NCBI GenBank assembly: GCA_000436755.1
Contig: FR887342.1
Location: 1-57,612, forward strand
DNA: 57,612 bases
From: Clostridium sp. CAG:253
GTDB taxonomy: Bacteria > Bacillota > Clostridia > Lachnospirales > Lachnospiraceae
Reading direction: 5' to 3'
Notes under the pieces: generated by a model
Database searches by the model: none
What the model was told of the DNA's origin: nothing
Seen by the model: the letters and a program-made list of their open reading frames with translations, nothing else
In this document: one piece after another, positions 37,003 through 46,171 of the stretch
How the letters are laid out: every line of letters begins with the position of its first letter
Position numbering within the stretch: the stretch's first letter is position 1
Made by a program: the position numbers and the translations under genes

Positions 37003-37881
37003 ATGAGTGAATATAAAGATTATATAGTTAGAGCAACAGCTGCAGACCATCAGCTTAGAGCATTTGCGGTTACAAGCAGGGATATTGTTGAGAAGGCAAG
37101 AGAGATTCATAATACAAGTCCGGTTGCAACAGCTGCAATAGGCAGACTGCTCACTGCTGCTTCAATGATGGGAAGCATGATGAAGGGTGAAAAGGATGTG
37201 CTTACACTTCAGATTGAGTGTGGCGGTCCTATAGGCGGAATTACGGTTACAGCAGATTCAAATGCGGATGTAAAGGGATATGTAAACAATCCAAATGTAA
37301 TACTTCCTCCAAATGCACAGGGAAAACTTGACGTTTCAGGTGCACTTGGCCCGGGATTTTTAAATGTTATAAAGGACATTGGACTCAGAGAACCGTACAA
37401 CGGACAGACACACCTTGTATCAGGAGAGATAGCGGAAGATTTGACATATTATTTTGCAACATCTGAGCAGGTACCGTCTTCGGTTGGTCTCGGTGTACTT
37501 ATGGATAAGGACAATCATGTGCGTCAGGCGGGTGGTTTTATTATTCAGGTTATGCCGGATACAGATGATGAAGTTATAGATAAACTTGAGGCGCGACTCG
37601 GTGAGGTTCATTCAGTTACAGATATGCTCGACAAAGGCATGACTCCTGAGGATATTTTAGGTTATGTGCTTGATGGCATGGATGTAGAAATTCTTGAGAC
37701 AATACCTACACAGTATAAATGCAATTGTTCAGTTGAGAGGGTATCTAAAGCGATAGCAAGTATCGGAAAGAAAGACTTGCAGGAGATGATAGATGATGGG
37801 GAGCCGATTGAAGTAAACTGCCAGTTTTGTGGTTCCCATTATAAATTTGATACAGAGCAGCTGAAAACATTTATGAACTGA
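37003..37881 (+). CDS. hslO: Redox-regulated chaperone Hsp33
   Basis: A cytosolic holdase activated by oxidative unfolding. The 292-residue protein has the Hsp33 plan: an N-terminal folding domain with the AAIGRLLTAASMMG and GGPIGGITV segments, and a C-terminal zinc switch with C240, C242, C273 and C276 (CNC...CQFC), the reactive CxC/CxxC pair. An ACGGAG ribosome site precedes the ATG. Its neighbour is a methyltransferase; no other heat-shock genes or CIRCE element are adjacent. Confidence 0.95.
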   Translation: MSEYKDYIVRATAADHQLRAFAVTSRDIVEKAREIHNTSPVATAAIGRLLTAASMMGSMMKGEKDVLTLQIECGGPIGGITVTADSNADVKGYVNNPNVILPPNAQGKLDVSGALGPGFLNVIKDIGLREPYNGQTHLVSGEIAEDLTYYFATSEQVPSSVGLGVLMDKDNHVRQAGGFIIQVMPDTDDEVIDKLEARLGEVHSVTDMLDKGMTPEDILGYVLDGMDVEILETIPTQYKCNCSVERVSKAIASIGKKDLQEMIDDGEPIEVNCQFCGSHYKFDTEQLKTFMN

Positions 37882-37915
37882 TAAGCAACGAAATGACACA
37901 TTGATGCATTATAAT

Positions 37916-37980
37916 ATGATGCAATGGAGCAATCTGTGGCATCAGTTGGGTTCAAAATACCATTTGAACCCAATACATAA
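37916..37980 (+). repeat. 65-bp miniature copy of dispersed repeat
   Basis: The copy begins ATGATGCAATGGAGCAATCTGTGGCATCAG and continues into a 12-bp hairpin GTTGGGTTCAAA/TTTGAACCCAAT (37945-37974). The stem replaces the GG/CC pairs of the 6679 copy with TT/AA, a compensatory change. GATGC and GCATC also pair within the left half. It lies in the 134-bp gap between hslO and the surface-protein gene and could serve as a terminator-like hairpin there. Confidence 0.7.
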
Positions 37981-38015
37981 TATACCAAAATGTGAATAAA
38001 GGAGATAATGTTTAA

Positions 38016-40226
38016 ATGTCTTTCAAGAAGAAAAAATATGTATTTGCAGTGATTATGATATTTTCTGTTATTTTTATGTTCGGCATGACAGCAAGACATG
38101 AAAAATTGCATGCAGAGGGTATAGGTGTAGTAAGTGTAAAAGGGTACCTTAATGTCAGGACAGGTCCCGGAACATATTATTCTAAACTCAAATACGGTGG
38201 CACAGGAGTTGTTTTGTCTGACGGGCAGAGAGTTACTGTCGTGGGAAAAAACGGCAGCTGGTACCATATAAAATTTAAACAGAACAGTAAGAATTTAAGC
38301 GGTTATGTAAACAGGAAATATCTTAAATTCAAGACAGGAAAAACATATTCTTCCATAGCAGGATATATTGTATCTGAAGTATATGTCAGAAAAAACATGA
38401 ATACTGCGAAAGTGTATATCAAGCATGATAAAGAAAAGATAAAACTACCTGTAAAAAGGAAAGTAAGGGTATATTCTGAAAAATATGCAGAGAAAAAAAG
38501 ATGGTATTATGCTTCATTTAAATATGACGGCACAACTTATAAGGGATATATAGAAGCTGATTCAGTGGATATTACATACGGAACGGGACTTCCGGGAATG
38601 TCAAAAAGCAGTACGGCACTGACTTTATATGCGAATCCTTCAAAAAGGACTGCTGTTTTAAATTCATCGGGAAAATCAGTGCTCATACAAAAAGGAGCGC
38701 AGTTTGTCATAACATCACAGAAATTTTTTAATGAAAAAAAATATTTTTATATAAAGGTTATCTCGGCAAAAACGACATATAAAGGTTATGTTCAGGCAGA
38801 CAGTGTTTATTTTCAGCTGGTACGAGATGAAAACGCTGTTTCAAAGGCAACTGCAACACCTTCACAGACGCAGACACCTACAAAGACAACAAAGCCGGAG
38901 AAAACAGAAGAACCGACGAAAGAACCGGAGGAGACACAGACACCGTCAAGTGAACCTGAAACGACAGCAGAATTAAAAAAAAGTTTGAAGAAAGCAGGCT
39001 TTCCGGATGATTATATAACAGAGCTTGCCAATCTTCATGAAAAATATCCGTATTGGCAGTTTAAGCCGTATAAGACAGGGCTTAAATGGTCAGATGTCAT
39101 AAAAAATGAATCGAAAGTAGGATTAAATCTGCTTAGTGTAAATAAATCATATGCATGGAAGTCTACAGCGTCAAAAGCATATAACTGGAAAACTGACAAG
39201 TACATACCTTACGATGGAAGTACATGGGTTACGGCATCAAAAAAGGCAGTCAAATATTATATGGACCCGAGAAATTTCCTTGATGAGAGAGGGATTTTTC
39301 AGTTTGAAAGTCTTGAGTATCAAAGTGACAGTCAGACACAGAGCGGTGTTGAAAATATTTTAAATAATACACCGATGCACAATAAGAAATATAAATATAC
39401 GAGCAACGGAAAGAGTGTCAGTGTCAAATATTCAAAGACATTTATGACGGCAGCAAAAAAATCAAAAGTCAGCCCGTACCATCTTGCATCAAGGGTAAAA
39501 CAGGAAGTTGTTGTAAGCTCTACAAAAATGAGTAATTCCGTATCAGGTACGGTAGCGGGATATAAGGGTATATATAATTTCTACAATATCGGCGCAAATA
39601 ACAGTGTTGTTGCTGGAGGTGCCGTTGCGAACGGACTAAAATGGGCAAAAACAGGAAGTACATATCTTCGCCCATGGAATAACAGATACAAGTCGATAGT
39701 AGGCGGTGCGCAGTATATCGGAAAAAATTATATAAATATAGGACAGAATACATTATATCTTGAAAAATTTAATGTAACTTCAAAAAACAGATATAATCAT
39801 CAGTATATGGGAAATATAGAGGCACCTAACAATGAAGCAACTAAGACAGTAGCAGCTTATGGTGTCATAGACAAAAAAATGCCGATGGTATTTTCGATAC
39901 CCGTGTATGAAAAAATGCCGGATAAACCTTGTGATGTGCCTTCAGGCGGAAAAAATCCAAATAACTATTTAAAGACACTCTATATAAAAGGTTATGCATT
40001 TGATTCCAAATTTGTACTTGGCGATAATGGTACAAAAACTTATACTCTTACCGTGAACAACAGCGTTGCAAGTGTAAAAATTTGTGCGACAAAGGTAAGT
40101 AAGTATTCAACCCTGACAGGAACAGGAGTGAAAAATCTGGTGGTTGGAGAAAACACATTTTATGTAAAAGTCAAATCTGAAAGCGGAAATACCAGAAAAT
40201 ATAAAATTGTCGTTACCAGAAAATGA
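38016..40226 (+). CDS. Secreted SH3-domain/glucosaminidase protein
   Basis: A 736-residue exported wall-associated protein, probably a peptidoglycan hydrolase. The signal peptide (about 1-32) ends near LHAEG. Three SH3-like repeats follow (about 35-110, 120-185, 190-265), the first with the YLNVRTGPGTYYSKL signature. A Thr/Pro/Glu-rich linker (about 275-315) separates them from a catalytic region of glucosaminidase type (about 320-630) with YHLASRVKQEV and the YNFYNIGANN segment. The last 90 residues resemble a cadherin-like beta-sandwich domain (LKTLYIKGYAF...YKIVVTRK). There is no LPXTG motif. The gene starts a run with a cohesin-domain gene (29-bp gap) and clpC. Confidence 0.88.
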   Translation: MSFKKKKYVFAVIMIFSVIFMFGMTARHEKLHAEGIGVVSVKGYLNVRTGPGTYYSKLKYGGTGVVLSDGQRVTVVGKNGSWYHIKFKQNSKNLSGYVNRKYLKFKTGKTYSSIAGYIVSEVYVRKNMNTAKVYIKHDKEKIKLPVKRKVRVYSEKYAEKKRWYYASFKYDGTTYKGYIEADSVDITYGTGLPGMSKSSTALTLYANPSKRTAVLNSSGKSVLIQKGAQFVITSQKFFNEKKYFYIKVISAKTTYKGYVQADSVYFQLVRDENAVSKATATPSQTQTPTKTTKPEKTEEPTKEPEETQTPSSEPETTAELKKSLKKAGFPDDYITELANLHEKYPYWQFKPYKTGLKWSDVIKNESKVGLNLLSVNKSYAWKSTASKAYNWKTDKYIPYDGSTWVTASKKAVKYYMDPRNFLDERGIFQFESLEYQSDSQTQSGVENILNNTPMHNKKYKYTSNGKSVSVKYSKTFMTAAKKSKVSPYHLASRVKQEVVVSSTKMSNSVSGTVAGYKGIYNFYNIGANNSVVAGGAVANGLKWAKTGSTYLRPWNNRYKSIVGGAQYIGKNYINIGQNTLYLEKFNVTSKNRYNHQYMGNIEAPNNEATKTVAAYGVIDKKMPMVFSIPVYEKMPDKPCDVPSGGKNPNNYLKTLYIKGYAFDSKFVLGDNGTKTYTLTVNNSVASVKICATKVSKYSTLTGTGVKNLVVGENTFYVKVKSESGNTRKYKIVVTRK

Positions 40227-40255
40227 TTTTGTACCTTGTAAAGGGAGGAAGATAA

Positions 40256-41593
40256 TTGCAAAGTGATTTCTATTTAAAAAAGATATTAAAATATACATGT
40301 ATGCTTTTTGTATTTGTGCTTTTATGGAGCATAAAAAGCTATAATGCGAGTGCATCAAGTGCCGAAGTATCAATTCAGTCATCAGAAAAACAGGTTGTAA
40401 AAGGTGATATTGTATATGTGATTATTACGGTGAATTCTTCTGATACAATGAGTGGTTTTGAAGGATACTTTACATATGACAGCAGAGTCCTTCAATATAT
40501 TACGGGTGGAAGTGTTGCAAACGGCAATGATGATAAATTCCAAATATCAGACACGGGAAGAGAAAGCGGAGTAAATACATTAAAGTATTCGGTGAAATTT
40601 GTTGCAAGAAAGGCAGGTTCTACCTCGATAGAACTCAAACAGCCGTGTGCGGTTTACAGTTCGGAGGATTCGTCAAAGATGTCGGTATCATCCGATACAT
40701 TAAATATTATGGTAAAAAAGACTGCAAAGGCAGCAAAAAAGCCTGACGTTAAATCTACTGCAAAGCCACAACCGCCAAAAGACGGAGATAAGAAAGACAT
40801 GCGGCAACCTCCTGAAACTCCGGATGTGGAAAGTCCACAGGCAACTGTAGCGAAGGCGGCAGCAGCTACCGCAAAGCCTAAGAAGAAAACAAAGAAAAAC
40901 AATGATAAAAATAAGACAGATGATATAACGGATAAGAAAACAGATAAGAGTGTTACAGCTACATACCAAAACAGCGTCACGACAATTCATTGCTATGATG
41001 AGTATGTAGTTACCGAAGTAAAAGATGAAAAAATCATACCTGCCGGATTCGGGAAAACCGAGATTGTTTTGAGCGGTCATGTTATAACGGCATATGCAAC
41101 TGAAAATGATATTGATCATACATATGTATTGATTTATTGTAAAAAAGGAAGGCAGGAGCCGCAGTTTTATCTGTACGATACAGAAAACGACAGTTTTATG
41201 CAATATGATAAGGTAAAATCCTGGTATAAAGGTTCGATGGGAAATACAGTCGTAGGTTCCGACTCGATATATGAGACTAAAATAAAAACCATGAAGTATG
41301 TTGTTGCAATAATGGTAATAATATGTCTGCTTATGTTGATTGGTATGCTCACAATCTATTTGCATTATCGTGAAAATAATAATATTATAGATATGTATGA
41401 TGATTTTGGTAATAGTGGGAAAGTACCTGAAAAAGTCGGGCAGACCGAGATAGAAAAAGAAGTGGCAGAACATGAATTTTCATACAAAGAGACAGTTGAG
41501 AGTGAAGATGTAAAAGAAAATGAAAATCCGGTTCAGGAGAATTTGTTTGAAGAAGAGGAAAGCAATGTCACTCATTATTGGAAAAGAGATTAA
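40256..41593 (+). CDS. Membrane-anchored cohesin-domain protein
   Basis: A 445-residue surface protein. The start is TTG at 40256, seven bases after AAGGGAGGAAG; no ATG with a ribosome site fits. The signal peptide (about 8-32) precedes a cohesin-type domain (about 35-155; GDIVYVIITVNSSDTMSGFEGYFTYDSRVL), the fold that binds dockerins in cellulosomes. A Lys/Pro/Thr-rich linker with alternating charges (about 155-235) leads to a second small domain, then a transmembrane helix (about 345-368) and an acidic cytosolic tail of about 75 residues. No dockerin-bearing protein is encoded in this window. The cytosolic tail is unusual for a simple anchor. Confidence 0.8.
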   Translation: MQSDFYLKKILKYTCMLFVFVLLWSIKSYNASASSAEVSIQSSEKQVVKGDIVYVIITVNSSDTMSGFEGYFTYDSRVLQYITGGSVANGNDDKFQISDTGRESGVNTLKYSVKFVARKAGSTSIELKQPCAVYSSEDSSKMSVSSDTLNIMVKKTAKAAKKPDVKSTAKPQPPKDGDKKDMRQPPETPDVESPQATVAKAAAATAKPKKKTKKNNDKNKTDDITDKKTDKSVTATYQNSVTTIHCYDEYVVTEVKDEKIIPAGFGKTEIVLSGHVITAYATENDIDHTYVLIYCKKGRQEPQFYLYDTENDSFMQYDKVKSWYKGSMGNTVVGSDSIYETKIKTMKYVVAIMVIICLLMLIGMLTIYLHYRENNNIIDMYDDFGNSGKVPEKVGQTEIEKEVAEHEFSYKETVESEDVKENENPVQENLFEEEESNVTHYWKRD

Positions 41594-41617
41594 ATAAAAT
41601 GGAGGATTTTTGAATAT

Positions 41618-44065
41618 ATGCGAAACAAGTTTACGAAAAGTGCGTCAAAAGCACTTGATAATTCGTTAAATGTTGCAAAATCATTCGGACACAATTATGT
41701 TGGAACAGAGCATCTGCTTATTGCTCTTGTAAAGACTAAGGGTGTTGCATCTGAAGTAATGCGCGAAAACGGCGTTGAGGAAGAAAAATTGAGCATTCTT
41801 ATAGAGGAAATGCTTGAGGCTGACGGAAATGTAGCGGTGGCAGACAGACCTCAGTATACACCGAGAGCAAAGAAAATTATTGAGAACAGCATAAGTGAAG
41901 CCGAGAGACTTGGCGCAAGCCAGGCAGGAACAGAGCATCTGCTTATATCATTATTGAAAGAGACAGACTGTCTTGGAGTAAGACTGCTTAATACAAGAGG
42001 AATAAATGTTCAAAAGCTTTATGTGGATTTACTTACGGCAACAGGTCAGGATGTCAACAGTGCCAAAAATGAATACATGATGCAGAAAGGCAGAAGAGGA
42101 AAATCTGCAACTCCTGTTCTTGACCAGTACAGCAGAAATCTCACAGAGTATGCTAAAGAGGGCAGACTTGATCCGGTTATAGGAAGAGACCGTGAGATTA
42201 CAAGGCTTATAGAAATACTAAGCAGAAGAACAAAGAACAATCCATGTCTTGTCGGAGAACCGGGAGTAGGTAAGACAGCGGTAGTTGAAGGGCTTGCACA
42301 AAAGATAGCCGTTGGTGACGTACCTGATATTATAAAGGATAAGAAAGTTCTCACACTTGACCTTTCAGGTATGGTTGCAGGTTCAAAATACAGAGGTGAG
42401 TTTGAAGAGAGAATAAAAAGGGCAATAAAAGAGGTTACACAGTCAGGAAATGTTCTTCTTTTTATTGATGAGATACACACAATCATTGGCGCAGGTGGGG
42501 CAGAGGGCGCATTGGATGCTGCCAACATATTAAAGCCTTCACTTGCCAGAGGCGAGTTGCAGCTTATAGGTGCTACAACTTTAGAAGAGTACCGCAAATA
42601 TATAGAAAAAGATGCGGCATTGGAGCGTCGTTTTCAGCCGGTTGATGTAAATGAACCTGACACCGAGGAAACAATTGCTATATTATACGGACTCAAAGAG
42701 CGATATGAAGAGCATCACGGTGTAGAGATAAGTGACAGCGCTGTAGTATCAGCAGTCAAAATGTCAGAGCGTTATGTCAATGACAGATTTCTTCCTGATA
42801 AGGCCATAGATGTGATTGATGAGGCATGTGCGAGAGTAAGTTTAAGCAAGTATCTTGCCACTCCTGAACTCAGGGAACTTGAGGAAAATATATTAAAGTG
42901 GGAAAAAGAAAAGGAAGATGCCATACGCAGTGAAGATTACAAGCTTGCAGGAGAATTAAAAAAGAGACAGGCAGAAGCTGCAGAAAAGATTGATAGCATA
43001 CACAAAAAAATTGAAAACGAGCGGAAGAAACAGAGCATATGTGTTGATGACAATGACATTGCGGCAGTTATCGCAGATTGGACAAAAATTCCGGTTCAGA
43101 AGCTTCAGGAGGCAGAAACTGAAAGACTTAAGAAGCTTGAACAGATTTTACATGAGAGAGTAGTTGGACAAAAAGAAGCGGTAGAGGCAGTTTCAAAGGC
43201 AGTACGAAGAGGCAGGGTAGGACTTAAAGACCCTGACAGACCTATAGGTTCATTTCTCTTTTTAGGCCCTACAGGAGTAGGAAAAACAGAACTTTCAAAG
43301 GCACTTGCCGAAGCTGTATTTGGCAAGGAAAATGAGATAATCAGAGTTGATATGTCCGAGTACATGGAGAAACACAGCGTTTCAAAAATGATTGGTTCAC
43401 CTCCGGGATATGTCGGATATGAAGAGGGCGGTCAGCTCAGTGAAAAGGTAAGGAGACATCCGTATTCCGTTATACTTTTTGATGAGATTGAAAAGGCACA
43501 TCCTGATGTATTTAACATTCTGCTTCAGATTCTTGAGGACGGTCATGTGACAGATGCACAGGGAAGAAAGATTAGCTTTAAGAATACTATTATCATAATG
43601 ACATCCAACGCCGGTGCGCAGAGAATAGTTGCACCTAAACATCTTGGCTTTGGAACGACTGAAAGTGAAGAAGCCGATTACAATAAGATGAAAGACAGTG
43701 TTATGGAAGAAGTTAAGAGAATTTTTAAACCGGAGTTTATCAACAGAATTGATGAAGTTCTGGTATTCCATATGCTTACTAAGGATGATTTGAAAGAGAT
43801 AGTAAAAATCTTTTTGAAGAGCCTTGACAAGAGAACAAATGCGCAGATGCATATAAAACTTGATGTTTCCGAATCGGCAATAGAGCATATAGCAGAGAGC
43901 GGTTTTGACAAAAACTATGGAGCAAGACCGATAAGGAGAGCAATACAGACGCAGATAGAGGATCTTCTTGCAGATAAGCTTCTTTCAGACGAGATAAAAG
44001 CAGGGGATGATGTTGTGGTTGATTACGATAAAGATGCGAAGAAAATTACAATAGCTGTAAAGTAA
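41618..44065 (+). CDS. clpC: ATP-dependent Clp protease ATPase subunit ClpC
   Basis: Hexameric unfoldase that feeds substrates to ClpP. The 815-residue protein has a Clp N-domain repeat (about 1-145), first AAA+ module with GEPGVGKT, a short middle domain with a UVR-type motif (EDAIRSEDYKLAGELKKRQAEA), and a second AAA+ module with GPTGVGKT and GYEEGGQL. The short middle domain separates it from ClpB. In many Firmicutes clpC lies in a ctsR-mcsA-mcsB-clpC operon; here it begins 24 bp after the cohesin gene, with no visible CtsR box or CIRCE. radA follows after one small gene, keeping part of the usual order. Confidence 0.96.
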   Translation: MRNKFTKSASKALDNSLNVAKSFGHNYVGTEHLLIALVKTKGVASEVMRENGVEEEKLSILIEEMLEADGNVAVADRPQYTPRAKKIIENSISEAERLGASQAGTEHLLISLLKETDCLGVRLLNTRGINVQKLYVDLLTATGQDVNSAKNEYMMQKGRRGKSATPVLDQYSRNLTEYAKEGRLDPVIGRDREITRLIEILSRRTKNNPCLVGEPGVGKTAVVEGLAQKIAVGDVPDIIKDKKVLTLDLSGMVAGSKYRGEFEERIKRAIKEVTQSGNVLLFIDEIHTIIGAGGAEGALDAANILKPSLARGELQLIGATTLEEYRKYIEKDAALERRFQPVDVNEPDTEETIAILYGLKERYEEHHGVEISDSAVVSAVKMSERYVNDRFLPDKAIDVIDEACARVSLSKYLATPELRELEENILKWEKEKEDAIRSEDYKLAGELKKRQAEAAEKIDSIHKKIENERKKQSICVDDNDIAAVIADWTKIPVQKLQEAETERLKKLEQILHERVVGQKEAVEAVSKAVRRGRVGLKDPDRPIGSFLFLGPTGVGKTELSKALAEAVFGKENEIIRVDMSEYMEKHSVSKMIGSPPGYVGYEEGGQLSEKVRRHPYSVILFDEIEKAHPDVFNILLQILEDGHVTDAQGRKISFKNTIIIMTSNAGAQRIVAPKHLGFGTTESEEADYNKMKDSVMEEVKRIFKPEFINRIDEVLVFHMLTKDDLKEIVKIFLKSLDKRTNAQMHIKLDVSESAIEHIAESGFDKNYGARPIRRAIQTQIEDLLADKLLSDEIKAGDDVVVDYDKDAKKITIAVK

Positions 44066-44116
44066 AAAGAACAGTAAAAAAATTGCTGAAAAATGCAGAA
44101 AAATTTTACTTATTTT

Positions 44117-44145
44117 TTGCAAAATGTGACAATATGTGATATTCT
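44117..44145 (+). promoter_or_regulatory. Promoter of the 137-residue protein gene
   Basis: TTGCAA (44117-44122) and TATTCT (44140-44145) with a 17-bp spacer. The resulting leader of about 120 nt contains a hairpin CCCaCTTAT/ATAAGaGGG (around 44162-44188) and GCAG/CTGC repeats. Confidence 0.5.
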
Positions 44146-44271
44146 AAAGATAAATAAAAGTCCCACTTATGAGTACTGAATAAGAGGGCAGAATTCGGCT
44201 GCTTTTAGTAAAAAATACAACCGGCAGCAGAAAAATACTTCGTCAAATTAAAAAACATAGGAGGAGAAATC

Positions 44272-44685
44272 ATGGCTGTTATAAAGGAATTGATTCGCAA
44301 AGAAAGTGACGGAACATTAAGCTTTGGAAATTATGAGTTTGACACTAAGCAGAAGTTATCTGATTTTGAATACGAGGGAGATTTATACAAAGTAAAAACT
44401 TTTAAAGAAATCACGAAGCTTGAAAAAAACGGAATGTTTGTTTATGAGTCAGTACCGGGAACTACTGTTACCGAGATGAAAACCACTGAGAATGAGATGA
44501 ACTTTCAAGTAGAAGGATGGGAAGATTGTTCTATAACGGTTGAACTTGAGCCGGATACAGAGTATAAAGTATTTGTTGATGGAACAAATATCGGTAAAAT
44601 GAAAACAAATCTTGCAGGAAAGATAAGTATCAGTATAGAGATAGAGCCTGAAAAGAAAACTGATATTCAGATTGTTAAATATTAA
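44272..44685 (+). CDS. Conserved small beta-rich protein (often labelled endosialidase)
   Basis: A 137-residue protein of a family I associate with Lachnospiraceae, frequently given the misleading database name endosialidase. The conserved N-terminus MAVIKELIRKESDGTLSFG and the LYKVKTFKEITKLEKNGMFVYESVPGT segment identify it. The C-terminal half is predicted beta-strand (AEVEL-type repeats with EPDTEYKVFVDG and GKISISIEIE). There is no signal peptide, membrane segment or catalytic motif, and at this size it is not a glycosidase. GGAGGAG precedes the ATG, and it has its own promoter and a structured leader, suggesting strong expression. Function unknown. Confidence 0.8.
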   Translation: MAVIKELIRKESDGTLSFGNYEFDTKQKLSDFEYEGDLYKVKTFKEITKLEKNGMFVYESVPGTTVTEMKTTENEMNFQVEGWEDCSITVELEPDTEYKVFVDGTNIGKMKTNLAGKISISIEIEPEKKTDIQIVKY

Positions 44686-44727
44686 TAACTTTAATAAATG
44701 TGAAGAGCAGAATTTTCATTTATAAGA

Positions 44728-44760
44728 TTTGTGCTTTGCACAAACATGCCATGTGCAAAG
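44728..44760 (+). promoter_or_regulatory. Two mutually exclusive hairpins in radA leader
   Basis: TTTGTGC (44728-44734) pairs with GCACAAA (44738-44744). Alternatively CTTTGCACA (44734-44742) pairs with TGTGCAAAG (44752-44760). The two stems share bases, so only one can form at a time. Neither is followed by a T-run. Confidence 0.4.
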
Positions 44761-44785
44761 AAGTTGTGTAAGAATGAGGAAAAAT

Positions 44786-46171
44786 ATGGCAAAATCTAAA
44801 AATAAAACGGTTTTTTTCTGTAAGCAGTGTGGATATGAATCATCAAAGTGGCTCGGTCAGTGTCCGGCATGCCACGAATGGGATTCATTTGTTGAAGAAC
44901 CCGTTGCAAAGGCGGTACCGGGAGTGACTTCCGGTACCGTCTCTGCTAATAAAAAAGAAGCAGTTCCGACATTGCTGTCTAAAGTTACCACAGATGATGA
45001 AAACAGAATAAGTACACAAATTTCAGAGATGGACAGGGTATTAGGCGGAGGAATTGTAGTTGGTTCGCTTATACTTGTTGGTGGAGATCCGGGTATAGGA
45101 AAGTCAACGCTTTTACTTCAGATGTGCCGGAACCTTTCTAATGAGGGGAAAAATGTTTTGTATGTCTCAGGAGAGGAATCTCTCAGACAGATTAAGATGA
45201 GAGCACAAAGACTTGGAAGTTTTAAAAAGGATTTGTCTATTTTGTGCGAAACAGATTTGGATATTATATCGGAAAGCATCAGTAAAATGATGCCGGATGT
45301 TGTGATTATAGATTCAATACAGACCATGTACAGGGAAGATGTAGGTTCAGCACCGGGAAGTGTAAGCCAGGTAAGAGAGGCAACCAGTATTCTTATGAGA
45401 ATTGCAAAGGGGCTTCATATATCTGTCTTTATAGTCGGTCATGTGACAAAGGAAGGCGTTGTGGCAGGACCGAGAGTGCTTGAACACATGGTAGATACCG
45501 TACTTTATTTTGAGGGGGACGGCGGTGCATCATTTAGATTTCTAAGAGGTGTAAAAAACAGATTCGGTTCCACAAATGAAATTGGCGTTTTTGAGATGCG
45601 CTCAGACGGTCTCAGGGAGGTAGCGAATCCCTCAGAATATATGCTTCAAGGTAAGCCCGAAAATGAAGCCGGTTCGGTCGTGGCATGTTCGATAGAGGGA
45701 ACAAGACCGATACTTGTTGAGGTACAGGCGCTTGTATGCCGTACCAATTTTAATATGCCGAGAAGAACATCAGCGGGTACTGATTATAACAGAGTAAATC
45801 TTCTAATGGCAGTTATAGAAAAAAGAATAGGATTGCATCTTGGCGATTGTGATGCATACATAAATGTTGCCGGCGGCATGAGGATAAACGAACCGGCACT
45901 TGACATGGGTATCGTTCTGGCGGTGCTTTCGAGTTATAAAAATATTGCTATTGACAGCAAAACGATATGTTTTGGTGAGGTAGGACTTGTAGGTGAGGTC
46001 AGAGCAGTAAACCAGGCAGAGCAGAGAGTTATTGAGGCTGCTAAGCTTGGATTTGACAGGTGCATTATGCCAAAAGTAAATTGTGACAGTTTAAATATTG
46101 ACAGGGAGCAATTAAAAGGGATGAAGCTTGTAGGAGTTAAGAGTATATATGAATTGTTGGAGGTAATATAG
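44786..46171 (+). CDS. radA: DNA repair protein RadA
   Basis: A RecA-like helicase that extends branch migration during homologous recombination. The ATG at 44786 follows TGAGGA and gives 461 residues; 19 extra upstream codons lie within the leader hairpins and do not resemble the family. An N-terminal zinc finger (CKQCG...CPACHEW) precedes the ATPase core with Walker A GGDPGIGKST at about 99-108 and the RadA-specific KNRFG at 257-261. The C-terminus is a Lon-like domain (GDCDAYINVAGGMRINEPALDMGIVLA). It follows clpC and one small gene, as radA follows clpC in many Firmicutes, but disA does not follow it here. Confidence 0.96.
   Translation: MAKSKNKTVFFCKQCGYESSKWLGQCPACHEWDSFVEEPVAKAVPGVTSGTVSANKKEAVPTLLSKVTTDDENRISTQISEMDRVLGGGIVVGSLILVGGDPGIGKSTLLLQMCRNLSNEGKNVLYVSGEESLRQIKMRAQRLGSFKKDLSILCETDLDIISESISKMMPDVVIIDSIQTMYREDVGSAPGSVSQVREATSILMRIAKGLHISVFIVGHVTKEGVVAGPRVLEHMVDTVLYFEGDGGASFRFLRGVKNRFGSTNEIGVFEMRSDGLREVANPSEYMLQGKPENEAGSVVACSIEGTRPILVEVQALVCRTNFNMPRRTSAGTDYNRVNLLMAVIEKRIGLHLGDCDAYINVAGGMRINEPALDMGIVLAVLSSYKNIAIDSKTICFGEVGLVGEVRAVNQAEQRVIEAAKLGFDRCIMPKVNCDSLNIDREQLKGMKLVGVKSIYELLEVI

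Noticed and set aside
40700..41473. 257-codon minus-strand frame within the cohesin gene
   Set aside because: Residue composition (Phe/Ile/Tyr/Cys-rich) is typical of a shadow of a Lys/Asp-rich gene; the plus-strand protein has domains, signal peptide and a ribosome site.
41594..41617. CtsR box or CIRCE before clpC
   Set aside because: The 24-bp gap contains only a ribosome site (ATGGAGG); no heptad repeat or CIRCE arm is visible.
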